A stretch of 64,000 nt of DNA from Aphanomyces cochlioides (GCA_019828595.1 JAHQRK010000024.1:124001-188000); one strand, 5' to 3'; shown: positions 31,535-42,893, counted from the first letter of the stretch. Notes: generated by a model not told the origin, from the letters alone. Numbers and translations are program-made.

Positions 31535-32013
31535 ATCAAACAAAAAAGCTCTTTTCCAAACAGAAAGTATTCAAAACAAACATCCCACGTTGGACCAGAC
31601 AGATTTCCTAATGAAAACCGGGTAAAGCCTGTCATTTACCATGTGGATCGCCTGAAAATCTTCAGTTTCGACCAGATTCAGTCCTATTTAGGATTGGATA
31701 CTGTAGAACAGGCCTCATCTGGGTGGCGGCACGGTCTTCGGCCTACCTACCGCCTACCTGCCGCCTTTCCCGATGAGAATTAAAATAAAGAAATCCCTTT
31801 TTGGTGCACGTTTGGGGCTCACTCCTCCGAGCCATCCTCCAACAGAAAACTTTACACTCGACCTCCGCTTCGCTCCGGTGAGAGCATTTTTCTGGTCGGA
31901 TGCCTGACGTCGTTCGCGGCGTGTGAGGTTAGGTCACACCTGAAATAAGGGCGTTTGTTTCTTTACAAAGTCGTTTGGAAAAGAGTTTTTCTGTTTGATT
32001 TTCACATGTTACC
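31535..32013 (+). mobile_element. Gypsy 3'-end fragment, left palindrome arm
   Basis: Same unit as 26720-27200, including the polyprotein C-terminal codons (YHVDRLKIFSFDQ) and following non-coding end. Continues into the 178-bp spacer exactly as the 26.7-kb copy does. Confidence 0.7.
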
Positions 32014-32191
32014 TAGTCGTGGCTGTTTCAACAAATAGCCAAGTGAATTGTATCGTCAGTGATGACACCCCAGAGTGAATATCCAGAGAGAGAGAGTGAA
32101 AGCACCGAAGGAGGAGCTCAATTGATATCCGGACTCAAGAAACGTGAAACGCCGCCGCTCGCGACATAGTACCAGTACATCAATCGATGAA

Positions 32192-32670
32192 GGTAACATG
32201 TGAAAATCAAACAGAAAAACTCTTTTCCAAACGACTTTGTAAAGAAACAAACGCCCTTATTTCAGGTGTGACCTAACCTCACACGCCGCGAACGACGTCA
32301 GGCATCCGACCAGAAAAATGCTCTCACCGGAGCGAAGCGGAGGTCGAGTGTAAAGTTTTCTGTTGGAGGATGGCTCGGAGGAGTGAGCCCCAAACGTGCA
32401 CCAAAAAGGGATTTCTTTATTTTAATTCTCATCGGGAAAGGCGGCAGGTAGGCGGTAGGTAGGCCGAAGACCGTGCCGCCACCCAGATGAGGCCTGTTCT
32501 ACAGTATCCAATCCTAAATAGGACTGAATCTGGTCGAAACTGAAGATTTTCAGGCGATCCACATGGTAAATGACAGGCTTTACCCGGTTTTCATTAGGAA
32601 ATCTGTCTGGTCCAACGTGGGATGTTTGTTTTGAATACTTTCTGTTTGGAAAAGAGCTTTTTTGTTTGAT
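32192..32670 (-). mobile_element. Gypsy 3'-end fragment, right palindrome arm
   Basis: Exact reverse counterpart of 31535-32013. Confidence 0.7.
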
Positions 32671-32824
32671 TCTCCCACGACTATCGTAAGGGTGTGGTCG
32701 ACGAATATTTCGTTCATACCTCCAGCATTCATGCTTCTACGGATAATATATTTGTTCGGATTCTTCAAAACTCTGGTCTGGGAGCGCCTGTCCATGTTTC
32801 CCACTTTCGCATTATGTGCCTCAA

Positions 32825-33610
32825 ATGGTTGAGTCGAGCAACGTTGTCCTCTGTGCTGCCGTCACTGCGATTGCTACCATCTGTGTTGGAGTTGCATCGC
32901 TCTTCATCAGCTCGCCCTCAGAAAAATTCAACATCTTCACAATTACAGTCATTGATTTCGACGGAATGCTGGGCAATCCCAAGTACTAACGATGGTTTCA
33001 AAAAAATTTGAGGTGCGGTCAAACGAGTTTCGAGAAGTTGGTGGTTTGGTTGCGGGACAAGTCGCCTGAGGACTGCCAAAGAATTTCAAATCATTCATTC
33101 AAAAAGAAAGTCGCTGTCCTCCTCTTCTTCCTCGGTTCCGAGGCAGGCTACTGTGAGACCGCTGCTGTCTTTGGTATGTCTAAATCTGTGGTCATTGGAG
33201 TCGTGAAACGATTTACAAAAAAACTCGCTCTCCATGTAAGCGAATGGATTCATCTCCCCCGCACACTGAACGACTGGCATGTGATTGAACGCGGTGTCAA
33301 CTCGAAGCAGAAAATACCTGGTGTGGTCGGAGCAGTGGACGGCACATTAATTGACATTCAGCGGCCGCGTGACTACGATGGATTCTATAATAGAAATGGA
33401 GACCCCTGTCTGAATGTGCAAGCTGTCGTAGACTCTGAACTTGTCTTCTTGTCGGTGGACATACGACCAGGTTCATATTCTGACAAAAAATTTGGAAGAT
33501 GTCGACGTTTGGTCAGAAAATACGTCGTGTTATTCCACCGGGTTGTTTCATTATTGGTGATGCGGGATATGCCCAAATGTGTGGTTTGAGCTGACATGGC
33601 ATTTCCCAAT
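32825..33610 (+). pseudogene. PIF/Harbinger transposase, truncated and interrupted
   Basis: From ATG 32825 the frame reads MVESSNVVLCAAVTAIATIC to NPKY, hits an in-frame TAA at about 32988, then continues FQKNLRCGQTSFEKLV into an HTH-like region (YCETAAVFGMSKSVVIGVVK) and the first catalytic segment GAVDGTLIDIQRPRDYDGFY. A frameshift near 33490-33530 puts the second catalytic segment (PPGCFIIGDAGYAQ) in another frame, and the glutamate region is not found. Inactive as it stands. The stop at about 32988 lies within the duplicated arm, so it predates the palindrome or was copied with it. Confidence 0.82.
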
Positions 33611-33614
33611 TACA

Positions 33615-34006
33615 TCAAACCCCTCTTTGACAGCATTGAAGCCTGACTCCAAGGCATTCGACTGACTATTCTCACGCTTAGCCTTTTAGCAGGCTTTTAC
33701 TTGTCATTATTCTTGCTCTCATCGAACTCTGTCGTCTCCGAGTACTCATCATGCGTGTCTAGAAAAGATTTGACCATAGTTAGTGTACCACACATTCATC
33801 AGGCTGAATACCATCTATTTGTCCATCAGCTGAAGCCTCATTCATATCGTCTGTCACCATTGATGATTCTCTTTGATAGCCCAATTTTTCTCCACAATAC
33901 TCCATCATCAAATCATAATGCGCAGGTTTGGACGCAGATCACAGTTTCCAGTTGGCTGTGAGGCGAAAGGACGAGACAAAGACCATTCAGTTTTAAGTTT
34001 TGCAAA
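33615..34006. other. Interior of the PIF/Harbinger element, no gene
   Basis: Remains of the transposase 3' end may lie here but no catalytic glutamate motif was found. Confidence 0.4.
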
Positions 34007-34519
34007 CTACACACGATGAGAATGATCAACACACAACAAATGCACCTTGTCTTGAACTTGTTTTGCTGTAAACTCACGCTTCATGTCTAAACTAAGCTCA
34101 CTTGCAAGCAGAATTGTCGCCGCCCTTTTGTCGCAATTGTTCTTTGTATTGAAGCGTGCTGCAAACGTCTCCGAGTATCGGAGGGAAAAGAATCGTGAAA
34201 CACTCTCATCACACCCAAGGGATGGCCTATGGCCGATGCGCTTCTTGCCTGCAGGCTTCACCTGCGGGTCCCCGCCCAACTTGCTTGATTCACGACGAAT
34301 TTCCTCTATGAACAGCTTAGTTACGACAAAGATTGAAGTATTACCCAACGGGAATGCCATTTCCATGCCACGAAGAGCCATCGGAGTGGTCTCTGTTGTT
34401 CCAAGGTCGCCAAGTCCATTCTCCGCCATCGCAACTTGAGATTCCTTGGCTGACTTGAGCCACAACCAATCACAAGCAAAGGCATGGACAGGTCTTCTGG
34501 ACAGAGATGGAGAATCCAT
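34007..34519 (-). CDS. Candidate Harbinger accessory (DNA-binding) protein
   Basis: 170 codons convergent with the transposase, inside the same TIR-bounded element. Ends in a basic helical segment (KRAATILLASELSLDMKREF, TAKQVQDKVHLL) resembling the helical DNA-binding domains of PIF/Harbinger companion proteins, which carry the transposase to the nucleus and element ends. No intact SANT/Myb tryptophan pattern was seen, so the role rests on position and weak similarity. Confidence 0.45.
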   Translation of the reverse strand: MDSPSLSRRPVHAFACDWLWLKSAKESQVAMAENGLGDLGTTETTPMALRGMEMAFPLGNTSIFVVTKLFIEEIRRESSKLGGDPQVKPAGKKRIGHRPSLGCDESVSRFFSLRYSETFAARFNTKNNCDKRAATILLASELSLDMKREFTAKQVQDKVHLLCVDHSHRV

Positions 34520-34635
34520 GCTTTGAACGTGGTGTCCATGTCTTACTTTATGCGGATTTCGGATAATTTTGGCGAATCATAAAGCATTCACAGGACATGG
34601 ACATGGACATGAACGTTCGTCGACCACACCCTAAA

Positions 34636-34690
34636 TAACCAAGACTATTGTAAAGAACCAAGACTATTACAAATAACCAAGACTATACTC
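34636..34690 (+). repeat. Short tandem repeat, about 19 bp x 3
   Basis: AACCAAGACTAT is repeated three times at about 19-bp spacing, immediately next to the right end of the PIF/Harbinger element. Confidence 0.7.
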
Positions 34691-35456
34691 GAGTATACTT
34701 TAAATATTGGCTGTCTACATGAGTCGGAATATGGCCATCATGTAGAGGAGATGGACGATTCCATTGATTTCTATCTTGTATGATCGGCCAATATTCACCT
34801 TACACGTTCATCACGTACACCCTGCCGGTCGCTAAAGGGAGTCAACGTGTTAACTACAACTCTCACTAAATCAGGACTGTCTACGGGTGGAGCGACGAGC
34901 TGCACACCTATACCCGAAGTGTGCAATTAGTCTTGGAGGCTCCAAGACCTTTCCCCGCGACGCAGCCTCCTTCGCATTGATAAAACATCGTTTAGGATTC
35001 GATGTCAAGGAAATATCAACCCCTAGTCTGTACTATTTTTGTACTGCTTGTCGTAGAATTTGAAGGTGGATAGTGTCCATGACAGGGTTGATCAAGTATA
35101 TTCCGAGTCAAACAGCAATATTGCAGCCAGCCTTGTCTCGGTTCATTCGACGAGCAAGCCGACGAGGGTAAATTCAAATTCATACCAATTAACACAAGCC
35201 TTTTTGCACGATGTACTGAAATGACACTTCTTGCATTCAACGGAAAATGGGCCCATACGCGATTTCGATCATCAACGTTGATTAAGAAGCAATCCAAAGA
35301 GCAGTGCATGTTGCTTGATTTCCCACAAAGATGCATGGACGGGACAGTACCACGGTAGCAGCACTTCAGCAATAACGTCATGACGTAGAGCTACAAGATG
35401 GCCAAACACGTTGTTCATCGTCCAAAAAAAGTTGTTGGTCGTAATATCAATAGTCT
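34691..35456. other. Intergenic, no gene seen
   Basis: Nothing recognised. Sequence similar to the GH7 copy 2 upstream region begins at about 35400 (GGCCAAACACGTTGTT). Confidence 0.45.
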
Positions 35457-35469
35457 GTCCTCTGCAAGG

Positions 35470-35488
35470 TCATTCTCGGTTTTGCTTC
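35470..35488 (+). promoter_or_regulatory. Inr/FPR core promoter of GH7 copy 3
   Basis: TCATTCTCGGTTTTGCTTC, 19-37 bp upstream of ATG 35508. Confidence 0.6.
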
Positions 35489-35507
35489 ATCGACATCACT
35501 ACCTGCC

Positions 35508-37226
35508 ATGAAGATCGCTGCCACCATCGCGTACCTCGCCACCGCCCTCGTTGCGTTCTCCAACGCACAGCAAGTCGGTACCAACACCCCCGAAGTCCAC
35601 CCTGCACTTCCTTCCCAAACATGTACCGCCTCCGGATGCACCACCGACAACACCAAGATCGTGCTCGACTCCAACTGGCGCTGGACCCACAACGTCGGCG
35701 GATCCACCAACTGCTACACCGGCAACACGTGGAACTCAGCCTTGTGTCCCGACCCCGCCACGTGCGCCACCAACTGCGCCTTGGACGGTGCCGACTACTC
35801 TGGCACTTATGGTATCACCACCTCTGGCAACCAAGTGAACCTCAAGTTGGTCACCCACGGTCCGTACAGCACCAACGTGGGTTCGCGTCTCTACCTCCTC
35901 CAAGACGACAACAACTACAAGATGTTCAAGTTGCTCAACAAGGAGTTCACGTTCGATGTGGATGCGTCTCAACTTCCTTGCGGCCTCAACGGTGCGTTGT
36001 ACTTTGTGCAAATGGACCAAGACGGTGGCAAGTCCAAGTACTCGACGAACAAGGCCGGTGCCGCCTACGGTACTGGTTACTGTGACGCCCAATGTCCCCA
36101 CGACATCAAGTGGATCAACGGTGAAGCCAACGTGAAGAACTGGGTTCCGAGCTCGGGTGACCCGAACGCTGGTTCTGGTCAATACGGCTCTTGCTGCGCT
36201 GAAATGGACATCTGGGAATCCAACTCGATCAGTCAAGCGTTCACGTCGCACCCTTGCACGGTGACGGGTCAATACCGCTGCTCGAGTCCCACGGAATGCG
36301 GTGACGATGCCACCAACAACCGCTTCGACGGTGTGTGTGACAAGGACGGTTGCGATTTCAACCCGTACCGCATGAACAGCCACGACTTTTATGGTCCTGG
36401 CTCCAACTTTAAGGTCGACTCGACCAAACCCGTGACGGTCGTGACCCAATTCATCACGGACGACAACACGGCCAACGGCAACTTGGTGGAGATCAAGCGC
36501 TTCTACGTCCAAAACGGCAAGGCGATTGACAACTCGGCCATCAGCTGGACCGGCATCGACGCCGCCAACTCGTTGACGGACAAGGTGTGCAACCAAGCCA
36601 AGACTGTGTTTGGTGACACCAACGACCACTCGAAGAAGGGAGGTTTGAAAGTGATGGGCGATGCTTTGAAGAAGGGTGTGGTGTTGACGATGAGTTTGTG
36701 GGTGGATTATGCTGCCAACTGCTTGTGGTTGGACTCGACGTACCCAGTGAACAAGAGTCCTTCGGTGCCAGGTGCCGCTCGTGGTACTTGCGCGACGACG
36801 AGTGGTGTGCCAGCGGACGTGTTGGCCCAAGCCCCAAGTGCGACGGTCAAGTACGGCAACATTCGTGTGGGTGACTTGGGTACGACGACCGGTGGTGTGA
36901 AACCCCCAACGACGGGTCCTACGTCTGCTCCAACTTCGGCCCCAACGACGACCAGGGCTACCACTGCTCCTACCACTGCTCCTACCACCAAGCCTATCTC
37001 TGCTCCTACGACGGCCCCAACCACCAAGCCTACCTCTGCTCCAACATCTGCTCCTACTTCGGCCCCAACGACGAGCAAGGCTACTGCGACTACTACTCCA
37101 TCGTCGGGAGGCGTCGGAGCCTACGGACAATGCGGTGGTGGCGGCTACTCTGGCCCCACGACATGTATCGCTGGCTACACTTGCCACGCCTTTTCGCAAT
37201 GGTACTCTCAATGCGTCCCTAACTAA
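35508..37226 (+). CDS. Secreted GH7 cellobiohydrolase-like cellulase with C-terminal CBM1 (copy 3)
   Basis: 572 residues, intronless, same plan as copies 1 and 2: signal peptide, GH7 domain with EMDIWE, APT/KPT linker (one extra 4-residue unit), CBM1. It differs from copy 2 by scattered catalytic-domain substitutions (for example GSRLYL for GSRIYL, KMFKLL for KIYKLL, KWINGE for KFINGE, SHDFYG for NHNFYG, KVMGDA for KAMGAA) and in the CBM (CHAFSQWY for CRAFSEWY). Several of these alternative residues are shared with copies 4-6, so copy 3 looks like a mosaic of the two groups. Upstream similarity to copy 2 reaches only about 100 bp. Extracellular cellulose breakdown. Confidence 0.95.
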   Translation: MKIAATIAYLATALVAFSNAQQVGTNTPEVHPALPSQTCTASGCTTDNTKIVLDSNWRWTHNVGGSTNCYTGNTWNSALCPDPATCATNCALDGADYSGTYGITTSGNQVNLKLVTHGPYSTNVGSRLYLLQDDNNYKMFKLLNKEFTFDVDASQLPCGLNGALYFVQMDQDGGKSKYSTNKAGAAYGTGYCDAQCPHDIKWINGEANVKNWVPSSGDPNAGSGQYGSCCAEMDIWESNSISQAFTSHPCTVTGQYRCSSPTECGDDATNNRFDGVCDKDGCDFNPYRMNSHDFYGPGSNFKVDSTKPVTVVTQFITDDNTANGNLVEIKRFYVQNGKAIDNSAISWTGIDAANSLTDKVCNQAKTVFGDTNDHSKKGGLKVMGDALKKGVVLTMSLWVDYAANCLWLDSTYPVNKSPSVPGAARGTCATTSGVPADVLAQAPSATVKYGNIRVGDLGTTTGGVKPPTTGPTSAPTSAPTTTRATTAPTTAPTTKPISAPTTAPTTKPTSAPTSAPTSAPTTSKATATTTPSSGGVGAYGQCGGGGYSGPTTCIAGYTCHAFSQWYSQCVPN

Positions 37227-37925
37227 AGGGTTGGACGCATTCCCCACTGTATGGTTTTGTTGCGTTAGATTATCTTGTGATAAGATTTGATTGCATCGAT
37301 ATACAGGTTGTTATCTAGTGTACTCACTTCCTGTTTCACAATTTCATGATCTATTCATAACTTTGTCGACAGAAATTTCCGGAAAAGGAACGGTAATAGT
37401 GGAAGATCTTGACATAAGAGTATCCGTATCCCTCAGATTCTCGATGTCCAAAGAATGCATCGAGTAAGGAGGATTCCTGTGGAGTCAACGTTATCACCAC
37501 GGGTACGGAAAAGGGCAGCTGGCCTTCAGTGTACGTAATGTATTTATTCATCGAAATCAAGGACTCATGCATTCGCAAAATGGGTCACCAGGTACTTTAA
37601 CGTCAAACATATGGATCCTTGCTGTCCTAAAATGTAAAAAAAAGTTATTCGCAGTCGAGTAGAGTAGACATGCAAGCTGTTGTGTCATGGTGAAAGGACT
37701 TATCAGGCTCAGGAGCTACTTGGGATGCAGCTTCAGACACTGGCGAACACTAGTCTTTCACTAAAAAAGCTTCACCCTGAACATTTCACTATTGAAGTAA
37801 TGTTATTTCGTTGGGAACGACAAGATCATCCGACATGGATAAGCTTCGTTTTAGTTGCATCAAATCGATATGTCATAAAGGCTTCGTTGAAGTTGTATCA
37901 AATCGCGTCTTTCGGTTCAGCTCCA
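37227..37925. other. 3' flank and intergenic
   Basis: The first about 70 bp resemble the 3' flanks of GH7 copies 1 and 2 (TATGGTTTTGTTGCGTTAGA). Nothing else recognised. Confidence 0.5.
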
Positions 37926-38660
37926 TCACGTTTGATTGTCCCAAAGTTTCACTATCGGTGCGTCCCCCGGGGTAACCGCGTACCACAACAGGTCGTCGTG
38001 GAAGGTGAAACGTCCAATCTGGACGATCTTGCTTGAGTGTGATGTTCCAGCAATAGTGGCATAAATCGTCCAGCGAAGTGGGGGGTGGAGGCAGTACGAT
38101 CCTCGAATGCGATCAAACAGTCCGAACGGACTTTTGAGAGGGTAGACAGGCAAGGAGGTTCCCCTCCACTGGAGTGCCTTCCACCGCAGGATGGCGCGTC
38201 TGCAATGACGTTTGTACGACCTGGTTTGTACTCAACAGACATGTTGTATTCCGCGAAAACCGTGAGCTACCTGGTCATGCGGTCAGAGATATGCGGCGAG
38301 TTCACAGCAGTCGGCAAGGACGTGAGATCTGTGTATACCGTAAATGGCTTCGAGTTGAGAAGGCAGAATGCGAAATTTGACGAAGGCGCATTTCATCGCC
38401 AGCACTTCTAGGTCATGGACCGGATAGTTGCGCTTAGCAGCGCGCAGCTGTCGTTACTGATTGGAGACACGGATCGCCCATGACCCTTGTCATCCTTTTT
38501 GCATGAGGCAGCAACCATTTGCTCGCAGAGATGCGTCACACACGACCGAAAATGGTCGGTTAAAGTCAGGCAACGCCAGGATTGGCGTTTGCGTAATGCT
38601 GGCTTTGATGCCATCAAAAGCCTCTTGAAATTCTTGTGTCCAGCCCCACTGGACATCCTA
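37926..38660 (-). pseudogene. Gypsy RT C-terminus and RNase H relic
   Basis: Minus strand in shifting frames: TPILALPDFNRPFSVVCDAS (end of RT / start of RNase H), NYPVHDLEVLAMKCAFVKF, then SKPFTVYTDLTSL and MSVEYKPGRTNVIADAPS. These are consecutive Gypsy RNase H motifs. At least three frame changes. Truncated on both sides. Confidence 0.8.
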
Positions 38661-38689
38661 TATTTGTGCGATCCATTAGGCATGCCTCC

Positions 38690-39650
38690 AAATCCCACTA
38701 TCCCCTTGACAGCGTCAGATTTTGTGTATTCACGGACGCATCAGATATTGGCTGGGGTGCAATCATTACTCAAGTCAAAGAGTGGCAATCCGGCTCACCA
38801 GTTTATTTGCAACAGCACGAGCTTATCGTTTGCAAGAGCGGTCTCTTCAAACTCGCGCAGACCAATTGGAGTATTGTGGAAAAGGAGGCATCCCCAATTG
38901 TTCGCACATGCATTGATATGGAGTACCTATTGGCTCGTCCAGCTGGTTTTGAGATCTGTTGTGATCATAAAAATCTGCTGAGCATTTTCTCCCCGTCCAA
39001 GGAAATCCCCAAACACGTTCGTGGGAAGCTCCATCGTTGGGCCGCAATGCTCACTCCTTTTAATTTTACAATTTACCACATTGACGGTGCCAGTAATTTG
39101 TGGGCAGATATGCTCAGTCGAATATTTCAATTCTCTGATCCATCGCCAACGTCCACCTCGAAACACGTCAAAGTCTTGCGCACACATCCCATCCTGCGTC
39201 CATTACAACAGAAATCATTCGAATGGCCTGACTTTGACTTTTTCAGCCAACGGCAATGTCAGTATCCCATGTCATCCAATTGTACTACACAGGATGGAAT
39301 TGTTTTGATGGATGGCAAGATATGGATACCTGGGGAAGATGAAGAACTTGTGACCAGACTCCTTGTACTAAGCCACTGCGGTATCCATGCTCATCGGGGG
39401 GAGTCAACAATGCTCGCAAACCTTGTCGTAAAATCCCATATCCAGAGCAAAGTGAAGGCGTTTCTCAATAAATGTCTCCTGTGCAAGCATATCAAAGGTG
39501 GTAATATGGTCCAACGGTCATGGGGCAAGGAATATGTGGCAACAATGCGGAACGAATGCATCCATTGGGATTATTTGTACATGGGTAACTCAGCTGGTGC
39601 CGAGAAATATCTTCTTGTGATCAAAGATGAGATCTATGTATCATGCTGGC
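38690..39650 (+). pseudogene. Gypsy RNase H and integrase fragment, opposite orientation
   Basis: A long open frame reads an RNase H domain (CVFTDASDIGWGAIITQ; WSIVEKEASPIVRTCIDMEY; FEICCDHKNLLSIF; FTIYHIDGASNLWADMLSR), then the integrase HHCC zinc domain (HCGIHAHRG ... CLLCKHIKGG) and the first strands of the integrase core (HWDYLYMGNSAGAEKYLLVI). Similarity stops at about 39640 and the second and third catalytic residues are missing. It abuts an oppositely oriented Gypsy fragment at about 38665, so this is a mosaic rather than one element. Confidence 0.85.
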
Positions 39651-39889
39651 GGTGTCTCGCCAGCGATATCCGGATCCTCTGTGGACGTCATGTAGAGGTC
39701 TGTCTCGTCGGCACTCTGGAGCACTGCGATGCTCGAGATGCGCTGGGAGTGCAGAGCACTTCTAAATTCGGCAAAGATCATTTCTTCGAGCTCGCATATT
39801 TCTTCAGCTGTCTTCGGCAGTTCAGTCAAGTCGCAATGCGACAGGATATTGTGTGTTCTACTCAAATTTTCCTCTGAAATATAATGCAA
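39641..39889 (-). pseudogene. Short protein-like minus-strand fragment
   Basis: 82 codons (starts MHYISEENLSRTHNILSHCD) with natural composition, beginning where the plus-strand Gypsy fragment loses similarity. Possibly part of the minus-strand Gypsy relic at 40371-40998; not recognised on its own. Confidence 0.3.
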
Positions 39890-40370
39890 ATATCAATTTT
39901 AGAAGGTTATTTTGACCCTCGTGATCTGGACGGTACACGAAATCGATGAAGCATTGTCGCTGCACTGGCGAGGCCAGTGACCTCTCCGCTCAACGTGAAG
40001 AGCGCTGAGTAATGTGGAATGCTCTACGAGATGAGGTCGCCATGCGAAATCATTCAGAGTCACAGAGATTAAGTGCCACCCCAGCATTTTTTCACACAAA
40101 CTTAGGTCAGTTTTCAGCCAATCAATTGAAAGTAAAATTATTTTTAGCCAATCATATCATCTATTCGATTTGCAGGCGATTGGAATTATCGCCTGAAATC
40201 GACAAATTTGGACGGAAATCACAATAAAATCTTCAACAAAGACGCCCCCAGACACGGGCAGTATCGGCATAGGACTGCGCTCCAGCGTATCCTCATCAAG
40301 AATTATGTCTCCGTGCACTCGGTCAATCAGTGCACTTGCGAAGAAGACTTAAAGCCCGGTCGGATGGGCA

Positions 40371-40998
40371 TTACTTTTGTACACAGACAACCCAGTCAGT
40401 CGGGTATTTGCCCAAGTGTCGTTGAAGGTCTGAGCCGATATCTTCCTTGGAAGACATACGGCTGTCCTGACATATCGACTTTCCTGTAGCCAGGAGCTGA
40501 TGCAGCGTAGCTAAGTGCTCATCGCCAACTGGCGAGGGGATGGGCTCATTAGTCTCCATGCCCATGTGGCTTTTGATGAAGTCGGGGACGATCTCATGAA
40601 TGGTCTTGGCCCGCCAGTTGATGAAGGGCTGTTGTTTCTCCAACCAGCCCAACCTAAGATGAGATCTCAGCGCTCATTTAGGTCTATCACAAAGTAGTCT
40701 TCCAGACTACTGAAGGTGCCAACCTGTGTTAACAGGCGCACCGATCTCTTGGATGCGGTCACTACCGACCCATCACCCAACTTGGCGCGCAACGTCTCAG
40801 TCGGAGACGTGCCGCTGTCGACCTCGGCATAGAGGTTGGGGTTTTCTTCGAGCGTCTCACGGTGTGCAAAGTTCTTAGAAGCTCCGCTGTTGTAGAAAAC
40901 AGTACATAAAATTTCCATGATGTTGAAAGTCTGGGTATTCTTTGCCTTGTCGACTTATGCGATGTAGAGTTTGGCAGAGGTCTCGACGCTGGTGTCAA
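40371..40998 (-). pseudogene. Gypsy aspartic protease region relic
   Basis: Minus strand: FYNSGASKNFAHRETL (protease active site, normally DSGAS, here with Asn in place of the catalytic Asp), AKLGDGSVVTASKRSVRL, DYFVIDLNER, then an in-frame TGA and a frameshift before GWLEKQQPFINWRAKTI, the segment that normally follows (D.ILG..WL). It continues to a stop at 40371 before the RT domain. Inactive. Confidence 0.75.
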
Positions 40999-41040
40999 GA
41001 CGGGACTGGTAGGACGAATCTGCCAAACTCTGCATCGTAT
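40957..41040. repeat. Imperfect hairpin next to the Tc1 relic
   Basis: GCGATGTAGAGTTTGGCAGA (about 40960) and TCTGCCAAACTCTGCATCGT (about 41019) pair over 18 of 20 positions. May be a rearranged terminus of the adjacent Tc1-like element. Confidence 0.6.
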
Positions 41041-41044
41041 AAAT

Positions 41045-41910
41045 GTACAAGCGCAAAGAGCTGTCCATGAAAATTCGTTAACGTGTGATTTTGAAGCACC
41101 AACGCGGCTCAGGATGCAAGAAAATTGCCAAAGAGTTGAAATTGTCTATTTCAACGGTCCGCAACATTGTTCGTACCTTTCAACGCAAAGGCAGGTGTTG
41201 GTTGCACCCCGAAGTGGTAGGCCGTGCTGAACAACAATTTATCTCGAACAAATAATTCATCCTGACGCCATGAAAAATCGTGAGTTAAGCGCTGAAAACA
41301 TTGCAAAACGCAATGAAAATCTATCACAACGTTGACGTATCAACCAAAATTATTCGACGAATTCATGAAGGTAATTTGAATGGTCGAGCTATTCGAAAAA
41401 AATCCGTTCATCAAGAAGGCAAACCTCTCAAATGCCTCGCCTTTGCAAAAACCTATCAGCTGTGGACTGCAAGGAATAATGTTCTTATCAAGGATGAGTG
41501 TTCCTTTAATCTTACTGGGTCGAACGGTCGGGTTTACGTTTGGCGCAGACCGAGCGAGGAATTCAAACAGAAGAAGGCTTGAAACCCACGTTTAAAGAGC
41601 GGTCGACAAATCGTTATGGTGTCGAGAGCAATCAGCTTCAAGGGCACTGGAGCTGCCGTTTTTTTTCATTCAAGATGAAGTCTGCTGACTACATTGTGCT
41701 CCTTGAGGACGCATTGTCGAAAGTTTTGCCATATTGGACCTTAGATTGGATTTTTCTTTCAACTGGACAATGCACCTATTCATACAGCAGCTCAAGTGCT
41801 CAATATTTGGGGTAAAACAGGCATCAAAACTCTTCCCCACCCTCCACAGAGTCTCGATATAAACACTATTGAGCATGTTTGGGCATATGACGACTTTCAA
41901 AAAGAAAGGG
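41045..41910 (+). pseudogene. Tc1-like transposase, degenerate
   Basis: In shifting plus frames: an N-terminal HTH (SGCKKIAKELKLSISTVRNI), the segment NVLIKDECSFNLTGSNGRVYVWRRP around the first catalytic Asp, FQLDNAPIHTA around the second, and SLDINTIEHVWA with the final acidic residue. Several frameshifts and stops. A separate family from the DD34E element at 42743-45205. Confidence 0.8.
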
Positions 41911-42484
41911 GTCTTAAATAGAAAGGGGTCTTATTTGTTTTGGCATGGTTTTGAGAAAACCCCTTGAGAAATCATTTCCAGGGGTAGGGGAAATCTTCAA
42001 CTAATTAGATTGGTTCGAGGATGTCTATTTGCACCGATCATGGAAGGAAAATCATGACCGGTGATGCTCCTGGAATCCTGTCATAATTTATACCGCAATG
42101 TATCAGGGAAACGAAATCTCGTATCTCATCGGAACAGGACGTGTAGACGGCCTGGAAGATGAAATTGGCATCGAAACGACAGAGACTGAATAGGACGAGG
42201 TCGACTTTCGAATGTCGTTGTTGATGCTTTGAAAGTTTTTGCCTCATTCTTCAAAACCTTCAAAATTCAATTACTTTTGAAATTTTATTCTTTGAAGATT
42301 ATAAATTTTGCTTGAAGGCTCGTTCTATTGGACAAAAATATATTGGATTTATCATTGTAAAACGTCAATATTTTGTAAATTTGACACCCGGTAAATAATA
42401 AATGAAATCTTAAATAAAACGAAATGAAAATTCATTTCTTAAACTTTTACACTTCCTTCCTAAGGCTTGGCATATTGGACACAC
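41911..42484. other. AT-rich, no gene seen
   Basis: Includes a short tandem AAAGGGGTCTTA (about 41903-41935). Nothing else recognised. Confidence 0.45.
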
Positions 42485-42740
42485 TTATTTTTCTTCCGTA
42501 GCACCCATAGGGAAGAACCATGAACACCAGAGGAACTCATCGAGTAGCTCAGGCAGGACATCCTTCACAACACCGCGCATAGCCTTCATGTGCCTTAAGA
42601 CACGAGTCTCCCACGCCCCTTCGATGGTTTGCGTATGAGCACCATTCGAGGGTTTGACGAAATTCTCAGGGCGGTTGACCCACTTATGAGAGTAACTCAT
42701 CCCTAGTGCAGATTAAAAGACTTTGAAATACGACTATACC
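42485..42740 (-). pseudogene. Merlin/ISXO2-like transposase, 3' part (split gene)
   Basis: Minus strand: SHKWVNRPENFVKPSNGAHT then QTIEGAWETRVLRHMKAMRG and LDEFLWCSWF, the C-terminal half of an ISXO2/Merlin DDE transposase. It is separated from its N-terminal half at 45206-45740 by the TA-flanked mariner element. A 37-nt intron with AG acceptor just before GGATGAG is likely; removing element and intron makes the two halves meet in frame. Confidence 0.75.
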
Positions 42741-42893
42741 TATTGTGATTTTGAAGGAAATTTTGAATTTTTGCGATGTTCACGGTGACAGACTTGCGCG
42801 ATTTTAAATCGATCTAATTGGCTATTTTCTCTCGAGAATGTAGGCCAATCAAATGAGGGAGAATATGAGTTCACAACATCCATTTCGAGCAGC

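Larger units (their letters stand above)
31209..32996. repeat. Large palindrome: 805-bp arms, 178-bp spacer
   Basis: 31209-32013 and 32192-32996 are reverse complements with equal length and no visible indel; ORFs within the arms translate identically. Each arm holds a Gypsy 3'-end fragment (inner) and the 5' end of a PIF/Harbinger element (outer). Only the right arm continues into the rest of the Harbinger element, so the left arm is the truncated duplicate. Confidence 0.92.
32690..34631 (+). mobile_element. PIF/Harbinger element, 1.94 kb
   Basis: Ends GGGTGTGGTCGACGAA at 32690 and its reverse complement at 34616-34631, flanked by direct TAA at 32687-32689 and 34632-34634: the standard 3-bp TWA target of this superfamily. 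Carries a degenerate transposase on the plus strand and a convergent ORF on the minus strand (34007-34519), the usual two-gene plan. Confidence 0.88.

Noticed and set aside
40090..40224. Another TTGT-family MITE ending at 40224 (CACAA followed by TA)
   Set aside because: The right end fits, but no matching left end could be located among the surrounding Gypsy debris, so it was not annotated.
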